Of a stretch of 64,000 nucleotides of DNA, positions 27,816-38,317 are shown one piece after another. This stretch comes from Acidobacteriota bacterium (lineage in GTDB: Bacteria; Acidobacteriota; JAAYUB01): the NCBI GenBank assembly GCA_012517875.1, contig JAAYUB010000077.1, forward strand, positions 32,624 to 96,623, written 5' to 3'. The notes below the pieces were generated by a model. The model saw only the letters and a list, made by a program, of their open reading frames with translations. It was not told the origin of the DNA and did no database searches. Both the position numbers and the translations under genes were made by a program. Position 1 is the first letter of the stretch, and every line of letters starts with the position of its first letter.

Positions 27816-30800
27816 TCACCGGCCTGCGAACAGATCCCCGACTTCGAGCCGGAGCAGCGGATTGAGTCGAAACGCCTCTGTCTGCAGCCGCCGGGCGTCC
27901 GCCCGCAGCGCCTCCCGCTCGCCGGCTGGCGCTGCCGCCGCCCGACGCAGCAACAGGGCCGCGCGCACTGCGCCCAACCGGGCCCGACGGCTGTTGATCG
28001 CGGCCGATTCGTCCAGCATCTGTTCCACCTGCGCCAGCCGCTCCCGCACCGTCAGACCGTCACTCGCATTCGCGGCTTGACGCAGCCGGCATTCAGCCAG
28101 CAGCAGAGACCGCTCCGCCCGGTCGGCGCCGCGAACGGCGTCGGCCTCCAGCCGCCGAGCCGTCTCGTCCAGCGCGGCCCAGGCGTCTCGGCCGCGGCGT
28201 TGTGTCCACGCCGCCCGGGCCAGCTCCACTTCCGCCGCCAGCAGGTGCAGCTCCGGAATGCCGCCGCAGCGGGCGATGCCGCGCGCGGCCCATCCCCGCG
28301 CCTGTTGGAACAGCGCGGCGGCGTCCCGCCCGGAGTCGGCGGCCAGTTGTGCCTCGAACAGGGACCGGCGGGCCAGCCCCACGTAGGGCCAGCGCTCCTC
28401 GGCGTTGAGCTCCAGTTCCCGCCGCAACAGGTCGCCGGCACGCTGGAGCTCGGCGCCGGGCGAGCCGCCCCGCGCCCATTCCCCGCGCGCCTGGATCAGA
28501 TGGGCGAAGGCGAGATTGTCGACGATGTAGCTGTCCTCCGGGTTGATGGCGTGGGCGCGCTCCAGGGCACGCAGCGCCTCGGCCAGCGGCGGCGCCGGAT
28601 CCCGCCCGTTCTGCAGGTTGTCCCAGGCGAGTTGGGCGTTGGCAAAGCCGAGGTTGTTGAGAATCCATGCTGAGTCGGGCTCCTCGGCATCGGCGCGGCG
28701 GTGGTCTGCAATGGCCTGCCGCAGCGCGGGCGCCGGGTCGATGCCGTGGCGGGCCTCGTACCGCGCCCGCGTCTCGAAGGCCATGCCGCGGTTGCACAGC
28801 AGCTTGGTGAGCCGGGGGTTGAGCGCCAGCCCCTGCTCGTACGCCCGAACGGCATGTTCCAGCGCGGGCCGCGGATCCTGGTCATGGTCCGACCGGTATT
28901 CCGCCTCCAAGGCGTGCGTGTTGCCCAGCGTGTTGTACAGACTGTAGGCTTTGGGAGCCAGCTCGCGGGCCCGTTCCAGCGCCTGCGACGCCAAGGCCAA
29001 CTCCGCCACGGGGTCCCGCCCCTGGTTCAGCAGGTGTTCGGCGATGAGGCGATGGCTTTGTCCCAGGCGGTGATGGGCGAGGAATTGCCGGGGATTCAAC
29101 TTCAGCGCCTGACCGTACCGCCCGATCGCCTCTGTCAGAGCCGGCGTGGGGTCCTCGCCCCGGTAGCTGAGGAAAACACCTTTCCGCTGCATGGCGTCAC
29201 CCAGGGTGACCCAGGCGGCGGGATTATTTCGGTCGAGGCGAACTCCCTCCGCCGCGGCCACCGCGGCCCGGGCGATAACCGGCATCGGATCGTGTCCGTT
29301 TTCGGCGAGGACGTCGGCCTGGAGCCGGATGATCTCGGATTTCAGGCTGAACGCCGAGCCCCGCTCCGGATCGGCCTGGAGCGCCTGCTCACAGGCGCTC
29401 AAGCCGTCCGCTGCGATCGCCTGAACCCGGTCCAGAGCGTTGCGGGCCCGGGTCAGGCGGGCTAGATGCAGGGCGGCGACCTGCTCGTAGAGCGCCGGGT
29501 CGCTGTGCGCCATCTCCGCGGCGGCGCGGTACGCCTCACCGGCCCGCTGAAAGTCCTTCGCAGCCTGCTCGTATCGGCCGGTGTTGACGCGGTCGCTGCC
29601 GCGGCTCAGATGGACGTCCCCTTCCAGGCGTTTGAGCTCATACATCCAGGGCGACTGCCGGAAGCCGCGCCCGGCCAGCGTCAGGGCGTCGTCGTGACGC
29701 CCCTCATACAGGGCGATGAGTCCTTCCACGTAGAGCGGTGACTCCACCTGGGCGCCGGCGCCGCGCCGGAGGAAGTCCAGCGCGGGCAGCCGAAATTCGC
29801 GCTCGATCTCCTCGAGTCGGGCCGCCCGCAGTTCGGCATTGGAAATTCGGTCGGCTGCTTCGCGCTCCACCTGATACAGCAGACCGAGCAGCAAGCCGGT
29901 GGCGTACGCGGCATCGGGAGTCCGGAAGCCCGCGTCCCAAGCCTGGCGCAGCGCTCCGCGGGCCGCCTCGTACTCCTGCAGCGCCAGGTGGCCCCGGCCC
30001 AGGGCGTAGTAGCCGGGGCTGTCCGCCAGGCGGCCGGCCTCGCGCATGGCCTGTCGCACCTGCGCCATCCGTTCCCGGATCACCGTCCGCTCGCGCCGGA
30101 TGTCGTGCAGCGGCAGCATGTGGGCGACGCGCAGGAAGCCTTCCGTCTCCTTGGCGGCGGCGCCGAACTGCTGGGCCAGCGCCGCCTGGTGGGCGGCATC
30201 CTGTCGGGCCTTCACTGCCATCAGGACCGCCGCCAGCACCGCCACGGCTGCCACCGCAATCACCGCCGAAGCCAGCCGGTGTCTGCGGACCAGCTTCACG
30301 CCGCGGTACCACAGACTGGCCCGGTGAGCGGCGATGGGCTCGCCATCGAGGTAATGGCGCAGGTCCGTGGCCAGCGCCTGGGCCGACTCGTACCGGCGCT
30401 GGGGTTCCTTCTCCAGACACTTGAGCACCACGGTCTCGAGGTCCCGGGGAATGCTGGCGTCGTGCCGGCGCGGCGGCTCGGGCTCCTCGTGCGCCAACCG
30501 CATGATCACCTGAAACACGTTGTCTCCCTGGACGGGAGGCCGGCCGGTGAGCAGAAAATAGAGGGTGGCGCCAAGGCCGTACACGTCCGTCCGCCGGTCC
30601 ACGCGGCTCAGCGCCCCCTTGGCCTGCTCGGGCGCCATGAACAGCGGTGAGCCCAGCACGGCCCCGGTGACGGTGGTCCCGTCCGTCTCGGTGTCACGCG
30701 CCAGGCCGAAATCGGTGACGAAGGGGTGCCAGCCGCCGACGGCGTCGGGCTCCAGCATGATGTTGGCCGGCTTGATGTCCCGGTGGACGATTCCCAGCCG

Positions 30801-31166
30801 GTGGGCGGCATGGATCGCGTCGGCCACCTGCGCCAGCAGGGCCACCTTTTGATCCAGGGTCAGCCGCGCACTGGCTTTCTCCAGCGACTCCCCGTGGACG
30901 TAATGCATGGCGATGTACGGGAAGTCACCCACAGTGCCCACCTCGTGGATGGGGCAGATGTGGGGGTGCTCGATCCGGGCCTGGGCCCGGGCCTCGCGCA
31001 TGAAGCGCTCCTGGATGTCGGCGCTGCCCTGCCGGATGATCTTGATGGCCACCCAGCGCCCCAGCCGCGGATCGCGGGCCCGGTACACCCGACCCATCCC
31101 GCCTTCGCCGATGAACTCGATGGATTCGTACCGATCCCAACCGGGCACCGGAAAGTCGTGGGTCAT
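27816..31166 (-). CDS. Ser/Thr protein kinase with large TPR-rich C-terminal region
   Basis: About 1116 residues. The kinase domain (about 10-280) has [42 protein letters not shown] and FMAPEQAKG, so it looks active. A single membrane segment follows (about 320-345, ASAVIAVAAVAVLAAVLM), then some 770 residues of helical TPR-like repeats (ALGRGHLALQEYEAARGAL, LYNTLGNTHALEAEY, WILNNLGFANAQLAWDN). This PknB-TPR layout is common in Acidobacteriota and Planctomycetota; targets are unknown. I chose ATG 31166 since GGGGAG lies 7 bases upstream; the ATG six bases earlier is too close to it. Divergent from the VPS10-like gene. Confidence 0.88.
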   Translation of the reverse strand: MTHDFPVPGWDRYESIEFIGEGGMGRVYRARDPRLGRWVAIKIIRQGSADIQERFMREARAQARIEHPHICPIHEVGTVGDFPYIAMHYVHGESLEKASARLTLDQKVALLAQVADAIHAAHRLGIVHRDIKPANIMLEPDAVGGWHPFVTDFGLARDTETDGTTVTGAVLGSPLFMAPEQAKGALSRVDRRTDVYGLGATLYFLLTGRPPVQGDNVFQVIMRLAHEEPEPPRRHDASIPRDLETVVLKCLEKEPQRRYESAQALATDLRHYLDGEPIAAHRASLWYRGVKLVRRHRLASAVIAVAAVAVLAAVLMAVKARQDAAHQAALAQQFGAAAKETEGFLRVAHMLPLHDIRRERTVIRERMAQVRQAMREAGRLADSPGYYALGRGHLALQEYEAARGALRQAWDAGFRTPDAAYATGLLLGLLYQVEREAADRISNAELRAARLEEIEREFRLPALDFLRRGAGAQVESPLYVEGLIALYEGRHDDALTLAGRGFRQSPWMYELKRLEGDVHLSRGSDRVNTGRYEQAAKDFQRAGEAYRAAAEMAHSDPALYEQVAALHLARLTRARNALDRVQAIAADGLSACEQALQADPERGSAFSLKSEIIRLQADVLAENGHDPMPVIARAAVAAAEGVRLDRNNPAAWVTLGDAMQRKGVFLSYRGEDPTPALTEAIGRYGQALKLNPRQFLAHHRLGQSHRLIAEHLLNQGRDPVAELALASQALERARELAPKAYSLYNTLGNTHALEAEYRSDHDQDPRPALEHAVRAYEQGLALNPRLTKLLCNRGMAFETRARYEARHGIDPAPALRQAIADHRRADAEEPDSAWILNNLGFANAQLAWDNLQNGRDPAPPLAEALRALERAHAINPEDSYIVDNLAFAHLIQARGEWARGGSPGAELQRAGDLLRRELELNAEERWPYVGLARRSLFEAQLAADSGRDAAALFQQARGWAARGIARCGGIPELHLLAAEVELARAAWTQRRGRDAWAALDETARRLEADAVRGADRAERSLLLAECRLRQAANASDGLTVRERLAQVEQMLDESAAINSRRARLGAVRAALLLRRAAAAPAGEREALRADARRLQTEAFRLNPLLRLEVGDLFAGR

Positions 31167-31318
31167 GCGCATGCTCCCCGCATGAATCTGTTCTCTGGCT
31201 CCAAAAGCCCCATTATAGCCGGAAATCCGGTTTCGCCCAACCCGACGCCGCGCGACACCCCGCGGCCGGCCGGGGGGCGGAAGCCACACTTTTTTCCAAC
31301 ACCCGGCCCGGGTTTGCG

Positions 31319-31338
31319 TATACTGGGTTTTCAAACCC
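31319..31338 (+). promoter_or_regulatory. possible promoter and operator of the VPS10-like gene
   Basis: TATACT at 31319-31324 could be a -10 box (no good -35), immediately followed by the perfect inverted repeat GGGTTT-TC-AAACCC at 31325-31338. It ends 18 bases before the ATG. Confidence 0.35.
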
Positions 31339-31356
31339 CTGTATAGAGGAGACGAC

Positions 31357-34300
31357 ATGCGATCGAGATCGTTGCTGCTCGCCCTGATCTGCCTCCTGGC
31401 CCTGCCCGTCCTCGCCGCCGAGGCCGACAAGAAGGACGTCAAGGACAAGGAGAAGGATCCCTTCGTTTCAGGCACGTTCAGCGGCCTGAAGTTCCGAAGC
31501 ATCGGCCCGGCCTACTGCTCCGGCCGGATCGGCGACCTGGCCGTCAACCCGAACAAGCCCAGCGAGTACTACGTGGCCGTGGCGTCGGGCCACGTCTGGA
31601 AAACCGTCAACGCCGGCACCACCTGGACGCCGGTGTTCGACAAGCACGGCGCCTACTCCATCGGCTGCGTGGCCATGGACCCCGCCAACCCCAACGTCGT
31701 CTGGATCGGCACCGGCGAAAATAATCACCAGCGCTCCGTCAGCTACGGCGACGGCGTGTACAAGTCCGTCGACGGCGGCAAGAGCTGGAAGCACATGGGC
31801 CTGAAGGAATCCCGCCACATCGGGATGATCGCCGTCGACCCGCGCGACTCCCGGGTGGTCTATGTGGCTGCCGAGGGCTCCGTCTGGGGTCCCGGCGGCG
31901 ACCGCGGCCTGTACAAGACCGAGGATGGCGGCGCCACCTGGAACAAGGTGCTGGAGATCAGCGAGAACACCGGCGTGAACAACGTGGTGCTCGACCCGCG
32001 CTGTCCGGACCGGATCTACGCCACCTCGGAACAGCGCCGCGCCCATGTCTTCACCAAGATCGGCGGCGGCCCGGAGACCGCCATCCACAAGTCCGAGGAC
32101 GCCGGCAAGACCTGGCGCAAGCTCACCAGCGGCCTCCCGTCGGGCCACATGGGCGGCATCGGCCTGGCCGTGTCGCCGGTCAACCCCGACGTGGTCTATG
32201 CCATGATCGAGGCAGCCAACGACGAGAGCGGCTTCTACCGCTCCACCGACCGCGGCGAGTCATGGTCCAAGATGAGCAACCACGCCAGCTCCGGCCAGTA
32301 CTACAACGAGATTTACTGCGATCCGAAAAACGTGGACAAGGTCTACTCCGTCGAGACGTTCTCGTTTGTAACCGCCGACGGCGGCAAGACCTGGCAGCGG
32401 CTGAGCAACAACGGCCGTCACGTGGACGACCATGTCATCTGGATCGACCCGGCTGACACCGATCACTTCCTCATCGGCGGCGACGGCGGGCTGTACGAGT
32501 CGTGGGACGCCGGCGCCACCTACGAGTTCAAGCACAACCTCCCGGTGACCCAGTTCTACCGCGTGAACGTGGACAACTCCCTGCCCTTCTACTACGTGTT
32601 CGGCGGCACCCAGGACAACAACAGCATGGGCGGCCCCTCCCGCACCACCAGCACCCAGGGGATCGTCAACGCCGACTGGTTCGTCACCCAGGGCGGCGAC
32701 GGCTTCTGGACGGCGGTGGATCCGACCAACCCCAACATCGTCTATGCCGAGGCGCAGTACGGCAACATGTGCCGCTACGACCGGCAGAGCGGCGAGAGCA
32801 TCGACATCCGCCCCGAGCCGCGGCCCGGCGAAAAGACCTACCGCTGGTACTGGGACACGCCGCTCATGATCAGCCCCCATGCGCCCGCCCGCCTCTACTG
32901 CGCCGCCAACAAGGTGTTCCGCAGCGACGACCGCGGCGACACCTGGACGGTGATCAGCGACGACCTGACCGCCCAGATCGACCGTAACACCATCCCCGTC
33001 ATGGGCAAGTACTGGAGCGTCGACGCGGTGGCCAAGGACGTGTCGATCTCGCAGTACGGCGTCATCGTGGCCCTGGATGAGTCCCCCCTGCGCGAAAACC
33101 TCCTGTACGCGGGCACCGACGACGGGTTGATCCAGATCTCCGAGGATGCCCGCACTTGGCGCAAGGCCGGCGAGTTTCCCGGCGTGCCCGCCAACACCTA
33201 CGTCAGCGATATTCAGGCCGACCGCTTCAATGAGCAGGTGGTCTACGCCGCATTCGACAACCACAAGCGGGACGACTTCAAGCCGTACCTCCTCAAGAGC
33301 GCCGACAAGGGCAAGACCTGGACGTCCATCGCCGGCAACCTGCCCGAACGGGGCACCGTGTACACCGTCATCCAGGACCACGTCAACCCCGACCTGCTGT
33401 TCGCAGGCACCGAGTTCGGCGTCTTCTTCACCGTGGACGCCGGCCGGAAATGGGTGCAGCTCACCGGCGATCTGCCCACCGTGGCGGTGTTCGACATCGC
33501 CATCCAGCGCCGCGAGAACGACCTGGTGCTGGCCACCTTCGGCCGCGGCTTCTACATCCTGGACGACTATTCCGCCCTGCGCCAGGTGACCCCGGAGATG
33601 CTTCAAGCGGACGCACAGCTCTTCCCGGCGCGCGACGCCCTCATGTACATTCAGAGCCGGGGCCTCTCCAGCCAGGGTTCCTCCTACTACGCCGCCAAAA
33701 ATCCGCCGTTCGGCGCCACGTTCACCTATTACCTGAAGGACGCACCCAAGACCCGTCGCCAGATCCGGCAGGAAAAGGAAGCGGAGCTCTTCAAGGAGGG
33801 AAAGCCCATCCCGCAGCCGAGCCTCGACGAGCTGCGCACCGAGGAGCGCGAAGAGAAACCGCATCTGCTTTTCACCATCACCGACGCGTCGGGCCAAGTG
33901 GTGCGCACCATCGCCACCCGGGCGGTCAAGGGCTTCAACCGCGTCACCTGGGACCTGCGCTACGCCCCCACCACCCCTGTCCAGCTCAAGGACGACACAT
34001 TCGATCCGCTGGCGGAGTCCCGGGGCGGCGTGCTGGCCATGCCCGGCGCGTACACGGTCAGCATGGCGCTGGTCACCGACGGCCGGTCCAAACCGCTGGC
34101 CGGTCCGGTGCCGTTCGAGGCCGTCGTGCTGAACAACGCCACCCTGCCGGCGCCCGACCGGGCCGAGCTGGTGGCGTTCCAGAAGCAGGCGGCCGAGCTG
34201 GCCCGGACCATGATGGGGTCCGAGCGGCTGGCCGATGAGATGCTCAAGCGGCTGGCGCACATCCGCCAGGCGCTGGCGGCCACGCCGGCGGCCCCGGCGG

Positions 34301-34632
34301 CGCTGACCGAGCGCGCGCGGACGCTGGTACTGGAGCTGGACCAGGTGCTGTTCACCTTCCGCGGCCAGGAAGCCAAGGCCAGCGCCGAGGAGATCCCGCC
34401 GGCGGCGGTGCCCCTCAACGACCGTCTGTCGGCGATGACCTACTCCATGTGGCGCTCCACGTCGAAGCCCACCGGGACGGCCCGCACGGCCTACGAAATC
34501 CTCCAGAAGGAATTCCCGCCCGTGCTCCAGGCCATCACCCGGATTTACCAAACCGACCTGCCGCAACTGGAGCGGGAAGTCGAGGCCGCCGGCGCCCCCT
34601 GGACCCCGGGCCGGCTGCCGGTGCTCAAGTAG
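31357..34632 (+). CDS. secreted VPS10/sortilin-like BNR-repeat protein
   Basis: 1091 residues. Signal peptide LLLALICLLALPVLA. Residues about 45-740 form ten or more BNR/VPS10-type repeats with the DGGKTW-like Asp-box (VDGGKSWKHM, EDGGATWNKV, EDAGKTWRKL, TDRGESWSKM, ADGGKTWQRL, SADKGKTWTSIA), pointing to a large beta-propeller. The C-terminal 350 residues include IADASG/VVRTI-like sandwich sequence (FTITDASGQVVRTIATRA) and helical stretches (LVAFQKQAAELARTMMG). Members are often labelled glycosyl hydrolase or sialidase because of the BNR boxes, but no activity is established. It ends at a strong terminator. Confidence 0.9.
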   Translation: MRSRSLLLALICLLALPVLAAEADKKDVKDKEKDPFVSGTFSGLKFRSIGPAYCSGRIGDLAVNPNKPSEYYVAVASGHVWKTVNAGTTWTPVFDKHGAYSIGCVAMDPANPNVVWIGTGENNHQRSVSYGDGVYKSVDGGKSWKHMGLKESRHIGMIAVDPRDSRVVYVAAEGSVWGPGGDRGLYKTEDGGATWNKVLEISENTGVNNVVLDPRCPDRIYATSEQRRAHVFTKIGGGPETAIHKSEDAGKTWRKLTSGLPSGHMGGIGLAVSPVNPDVVYAMIEAANDESGFYRSTDRGESWSKMSNHASSGQYYNEIYCDPKNVDKVYSVETFSFVTADGGKTWQRLSNNGRHVDDHVIWIDPADTDHFLIGGDGGLYESWDAGATYEFKHNLPVTQFYRVNVDNSLPFYYVFGGTQDNNSMGGPSRTTSTQGIVNADWFVTQGGDGFWTAVDPTNPNIVYAEAQYGNMCRYDRQSGESIDIRPEPRPGEKTYRWYWDTPLMISPHAPARLYCAANKVFRSDDRGDTWTVISDDLTAQIDRNTIPVMGKYWSVDAVAKDVSISQYGVIVALDESPLRENLLYAGTDDGLIQISEDARTWRKAGEFPGVPANTYVSDIQADRFNEQVVYAAFDNHKRDDFKPYLLKSADKGKTWTSIAGNLPERGTVYTVIQDHVNPDLLFAGTEFGVFFTVDAGRKWVQLTGDLPTVAVFDIAIQRRENDLVLATFGRGFYILDDYSALRQVTPEMLQADAQLFPARDALMYIQSRGLSSQGSSYYAAKNPPFGATFTYYLKDAPKTRRQIRQEKEAELFKEGKPIPQPSLDELRTEEREEKPHLLFTITDASGQVVRTIATRAVKGFNRVTWDLRYAPTTPVQLKDDTFDPLAESRGGVLAMPGAYTVSMALVTDGRSKPLAGPVPFEAVVLNNATLPAPDRAELVAFQKQAAELARTMMGSERLADEMLKRLAHIRQALAATPAAPAALTERARTLVLELDQVLFTFRGQEAKASAEEIPPAAVPLNDRLSAMTYSMWRSTSKPTGTARTAYEILQKEFPPVLQAITRIYQTDLPQLEREVEAAGAPWTPGRLPVLK

Positions 34633-34656
34633 CCGTCACCACGTGTTCTGACACCC

Positions 34657-34691
34657 ACGGGCGGAGCCGCATGGCTCCGCCCGTTTTCTTT
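34657..34691 (+). terminator. intrinsic terminator after the VPS10-like gene
   Basis: Perfect 12-bp stem (ACGGGCGGAGCC at 34657-34668 with GGCTCCGCCCGT at 34673-34684), GCAT loop, then TTTTCTTT. Confidence 0.92.
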
Positions 34692-34713
34692 CTCCCGGCT
34701 GCGGCAAAAACCG

Positions 34714-34742
34714 TTGCACCATTCCGGGATCTCGTCTACTGT
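34714..34742 (+). promoter_or_regulatory. candidate promoter of the S9 peptidase gene
   Basis: TTGCAC (34714-34719), 17-base spacer, TACTGT (34737-34742), just past the preceding terminator and about 130 bases before the ATG. Confidence 0.4.
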
Positions 34743-34870
34743 ATGGCTTTCGGCGAATATCCATCCGCCGCTGCATGGTGTATGATCATCGTGTCCCGCA
34801 TCCAGCATTTGCATCGGTGCGCCAAGCGCATCGACTCGGGCATGGAAATCCAACAGACCAAGGGTGAGCC

Positions 34871-37510
34871 ATGAAGACCACTGTTTGCCTGGTCGTGACG
34901 TTGTGTGCGCTGATCGGCTGCGCACTGCCTCTGACTGCTGTCCCACCGGAAGCCGTCCCAAAGCAGGAGGCACCGAGTCGGATTGCCATCGACCGCTGGC
35001 TGCTGCTGGGTCCGGCTGCTGCACCGTTGCCGGTGTTCCACGACGAGACCGCCGGCGGCGTCAAGCTGGACGACCTGCTCAAGGCCACGGACTTCGATCG
35101 GTTGCCGGCCGATCCCGTCGAGGGTCTGACCGTCGTGTGTCCCGGCGGCGCGCCCCTCGCCTGGCAGAGCGTCGCGGCGGGCACCAACGGGCTGGTACTA
35201 TTGCCCAAGCCCGGCCCGTCGGCGGCGTCACCGGCCGTGGCTTGGCTAGCCGCCTACATCAACGTCTCGCGCTGGGCGGAAATGGAAATCAGCGTGACCG
35301 GCACGCACCCCCGGCGATTCTGGCTCGACGGCGAACCCATGGCGTCCGGGACCAAACCATCCGACGACAATGCGGGCAAGGTGGCCGCAACAGCCAGGCT
35401 GACCCCGGGCCGGCACCTGCTGCTGATCAAAACGGTCATGGATCCGAACGCCGCCACGGAGTGGAGCGTGGGCGCGGCGTGCGCCGTCCCCGCGTCGATC
35501 GCGCCGGCCGTCCAGGCCGTCACCGATCCGATCCGGGCTGTGAGTATCGATGACATCCTCGGCTGGCCGGCCATCCAGTCCGTGGCCGTCTCGCCGGACG
35601 GTGCGCACGTGGCGCTGGGACTGCGTCGTCGCCTCCCCGGCGCGTCGTCCGACGAGTCCTGGCTGGAGCTGCGCCGCATTGCCGACGGACAGCTGGAACT
35701 CACCTGGCGCGGCGATCTGGACATCGGCCAGGTGCAGTGGGCGCCGGCGGGCCGGAAGCTGTCGTACGCGAGCACGGAACGCGACAAGGACAAACGCCTG
35801 ACCACCGTCTGGCTCCTGGACCTGGACACTCAGGCGGCCACGCCGGTCCTGAACCGGCTGGAACACCTGGGCGCCTATCGCTGGCTCCCTGACGGCTCCG
35901 GTCTCGTCTTTGACGTCGAGCAGGAAGCCGAAAAGGGCAAGACCGGCATCAAGCGGGTGGAAGGCCTGATGGACCGCTGGTCCTATTACCGCGACAAGAG
36001 CGCGCTGTACCTGGCCGGGGTGCCCGGCGGGATGATCCGGCGGCTCACCGCCGGCGGCCTAACCGCTTCCCTCGAGGACATCTCCCCGGACAGCCGGCGG
36101 CTGCTGTTCACCCGGACCGTGGAAGACGTGAGCCGGCGGCCCTTCTCGCGGATCGAGCTGTGGGAGCTGGAGCTGGCTACGTCCGCCGCCCGCAAGCTGC
36201 GGGAATTTGGCTGGCTGAACGCAGCGTGCTACGCCCCGGACGGGCGGCGCCTGCTGGTGCATGCCGGACCGTCCGCCTTCGGCGCTGCAGGAGTGAATGT
36301 GCCAGCGGGTGTCATCCCCAACGAGAGCGACGGCGAACTCTACATCTGGGATCCGGCCGCCGACACCGTCACGCCCATCACCCGCGGGTTCCACCCGGCG
36401 GTGACCGGCGCCGCTTGGAGCCGCGCCGACGGCCGCATCTACCTGAGCGCCGAGGACGGCACCCGGGTACGGTTGTACCGCTACGATGAGAAGCTGCCGG
36501 GCTTCACACCCATTGCCCTGCCGGTGGACGTGGCCGAGCGCTTCGTCCTGGCTGACCGGGCACTCGCCGGCGTGGCCACGGGGACATCGCCGTGGCAGCC
36601 GCAGACCCTCGTCGCCCTGGACCTGAAGCAGGCCGCCGCCCGGACTCTGCATTGCCCGGCTCAGGAGGAGCTGGCCCTTGTCAGAACCGGCCGGGTGGAA
36701 GACTGGTCCTTTGAAATGGCTCCGGACCGGACCATCGACGGCTACATCGTCTTTCCCCCCGACTTCGATCCGGCGAAACAATATCCGGTGATCGTGAACT
36801 ACTACGGCGGGACCAGCCCAATCAACCGGGCGTTCGGCACCCGCTACCCGAAGGAGTGGTGGGCCAGCCTCGGCTACCTGGTGTACGTCCCGCAACCGTC
36901 GGGCGCCACCGGCTACGGCCAGGAGTTCTCCGCCCGGCACGTGAACGACTGGGGCCTGACTTCGGCGCAGGAAATCATCGAGGGCACCCGCCGCTTTCTC
37001 GCGGCGCATCCGTTCGCCGATCCCAAGCGGGTGGGCTGCATCGGCGCCTCATACGGCGGATTCATGACCATGCGTCTGCTCACCCTGACGGACCAGTACG
37101 CGGCGGCGGTCTCCCACGCCGGCATCTCGCAGCTTGCCTCGTACTGGGGCGAGGGCTATTGGGGCTACTCCTACAGCGCCCTGGCCACCGCCGATTCCTT
37201 CCCCTGGAACCGGAAGGACATCTATGTGGAGCAGAGCCCCCTCTACCATGCCGACAAGGTGAAGACTCCGCTGCTCCTCACCCACGGCGCATCGGACACC
37301 AACGTCCCAGTGGGCGAGAGCGACGCCTTCTTCGTCGCCCTGAAGCTGCTCGGGGCGCCGGTGGAGTATCTCCAGGTGGAGGGGCAGGACCACTGGATCA
37401 TGGAGCACGACAAACGCCGGCGCTGGTCGGAATCGATCATGGCGTGGTACGCCCGCTGGCTCAAGGACGAACCGGAGTGGTGGAACGCACTCTATCCCCC
37501 GCTCAAGTGA
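34871..37510 (+). CDS. secreted prolyl-oligopeptidase-family serine peptidase (S9)
   Basis: 879 residues. An N-terminal signal peptide with a Cys (LVVTLCALIGCALP) may be a lipoprotein signal. Residues about 30-215 are a beta-rich extra domain not usual in the family; about 220-610 is the beta-propeller (VAVSPDGAHVALGL, WLPDGSGLVFDVE). The C-terminal alpha/beta-hydrolase carries the triad S727 in GASYGGFM, D809 in GASDTNVP and H841 in GQDHWI. The enzyme should cleave short peptides, in dipeptidyl- or acylaminoacyl-peptidase style. All catalytic residues are present. Confidence 0.92.
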   Translation: MKTTVCLVVTLCALIGCALPLTAVPPEAVPKQEAPSRIAIDRWLLLGPAAAPLPVFHDETAGGVKLDDLLKATDFDRLPADPVEGLTVVCPGGAPLAWQSVAAGTNGLVLLPKPGPSAASPAVAWLAAYINVSRWAEMEISVTGTHPRRFWLDGEPMASGTKPSDDNAGKVAATARLTPGRHLLLIKTVMDPNAATEWSVGAACAVPASIAPAVQAVTDPIRAVSIDDILGWPAIQSVAVSPDGAHVALGLRRRLPGASSDESWLELRRIADGQLELTWRGDLDIGQVQWAPAGRKLSYASTERDKDKRLTTVWLLDLDTQAATPVLNRLEHLGAYRWLPDGSGLVFDVEQEAEKGKTGIKRVEGLMDRWSYYRDKSALYLAGVPGGMIRRLTAGGLTASLEDISPDSRRLLFTRTVEDVSRRPFSRIELWELELATSAARKLREFGWLNAACYAPDGRRLLVHAGPSAFGAAGVNVPAGVIPNESDGELYIWDPAADTVTPITRGFHPAVTGAAWSRADGRIYLSAEDGTRVRLYRYDEKLPGFTPIALPVDVAERFVLADRALAGVATGTSPWQPQTLVALDLKQAAARTLHCPAQEELALVRTGRVEDWSFEMAPDRTIDGYIVFPPDFDPAKQYPVIVNYYGGTSPINRAFGTRYPKEWWASLGYLVYVPQPSGATGYGQEFSARHVNDWGLTSAQEIIEGTRRFLAAHPFADPKRVGCIGASYGGFMTMRLLTLTDQYAAAVSHAGISQLASYWGEGYWGYSYSALATADSFPWNRKDIYVEQSPLYHADKVKTPLLLTHGASDTNVPVGESDAFFVALKLLGAPVEYLQVEGQDHWIMEHDKRRRWSESIMAWYARWLKDEPEWWNALYPPLK

Positions 37511-37552
37511 CCGGTCGCCCGAACGCCGCGGTCAGCCGGAAGCGGGCGGCCG

Positions 37553-38317
37553 TCAGGTGCGCAGGTAGGACGCGCCGTTGATGTCGATGATGCCGCCGGT
37601 AAGGAACTCAGCGCCGGGTGTGGCCAGGAAGAGCACGGTCCGGGCCACCTCCTCGGGCCGGGCCACGCGGTTAAGCGGACTCTGGCCGCGAATCGCATCG
37701 CCGTCCGGACCGGCCAGGTAGTCGGCGCCCATGTCTGTCTCCACCCATCCGGGCGCCACCGCGTACACGAAGATGCCGTGGGGCGCCAACGCCTTGGCCA
37801 GCGACTGGCTCATGGCGTTGAGCCCCGCCTTGCTGGCGCCGTAGGCGGGCGCGTCCGGCTCCCCGCGGAAGGCGCCGCGCGACGACACGTTGATGATGCG
37901 CCCGCCGCCGTGTGCGGCCATGTGCCGAGCCGCGGCGTGGCAGAGGTTGGCCGGTCCGAAAAGGTTGGCCCCCAGGGTGTGCTGCCAGGCGTCCCGCCAG
38001 GAATCGTAGTTTGAGTCAAGCGGCGGGTGTTCCTGGAACACGCCGGCGTTGTTGACCAGCACCTGCAGCCCGCCCAGCCCCTGCACGGCCGCCTCCACTA
38101 GGGCCGGCGGCACCGCCGGGTCGGCGACGTCGCCCCCCAGCACGAGGTGCGGGCCGCCGGGGAGCGCGGCGGCCACCGCCTTGGCGGCGGCGTGGTTGCG
38201 GTGGTAGTGGACGGCGACGCGCGCGCCGGCCGTGGCCAGCGCCCGGGCGATGGCCTTGCCGATGCCCCGCGAAGCGCCGGTCACCAGCGCGGACTGCCCG
38301 GTGAGATCGAGCTGCAT
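37553..38317 (-). CDS. SDR-family oxidoreductase (FabG-like)
   Basis: 254 residues. Classical short-chain dehydrogenase: cofactor motif TGASRGIG (residues 13-20), NNAGV, catalytic Ser in INVSSRGAF, YGASK, and the PGWVETDM loop. The arginine after the first strand and HYHRN favour NADPH (family knowledge). The substrate is not evident; it could be a 3-oxoacyl-ACP reductase or another ketone reductase. The start has GGAGGG 4 bases upstream. The gene is convergent with the S9 peptidase gene, 42 bases away. Confidence 0.88.
   Translation of the reverse strand: MQLDLTGQSALVTGASRGIGKAIARALATAGARVAVHYHRNHAAAKAVAAALPGGPHLVLGGDVADPAVPPALVEAAVQGLGGLQVLVNNAGVFQEHPPLDSNYDSWRDAWQHTLGANLFGPANLCHAAARHMAAHGGGRIINVSSRGAFRGEPDAPAYGASKAGLNAMSQSLAKALAPHGIFVYAVAPGWVETDMGADYLAGPDGDAIRGQSPLNRVARPEEVARTVLFLATPGAEFLTGGIIDINGASYLRT

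Noticed and set aside
32260..34566. 768-codon minus-strand ORF
   Set aside because: Antisense shadow of the VPS10-like gene.
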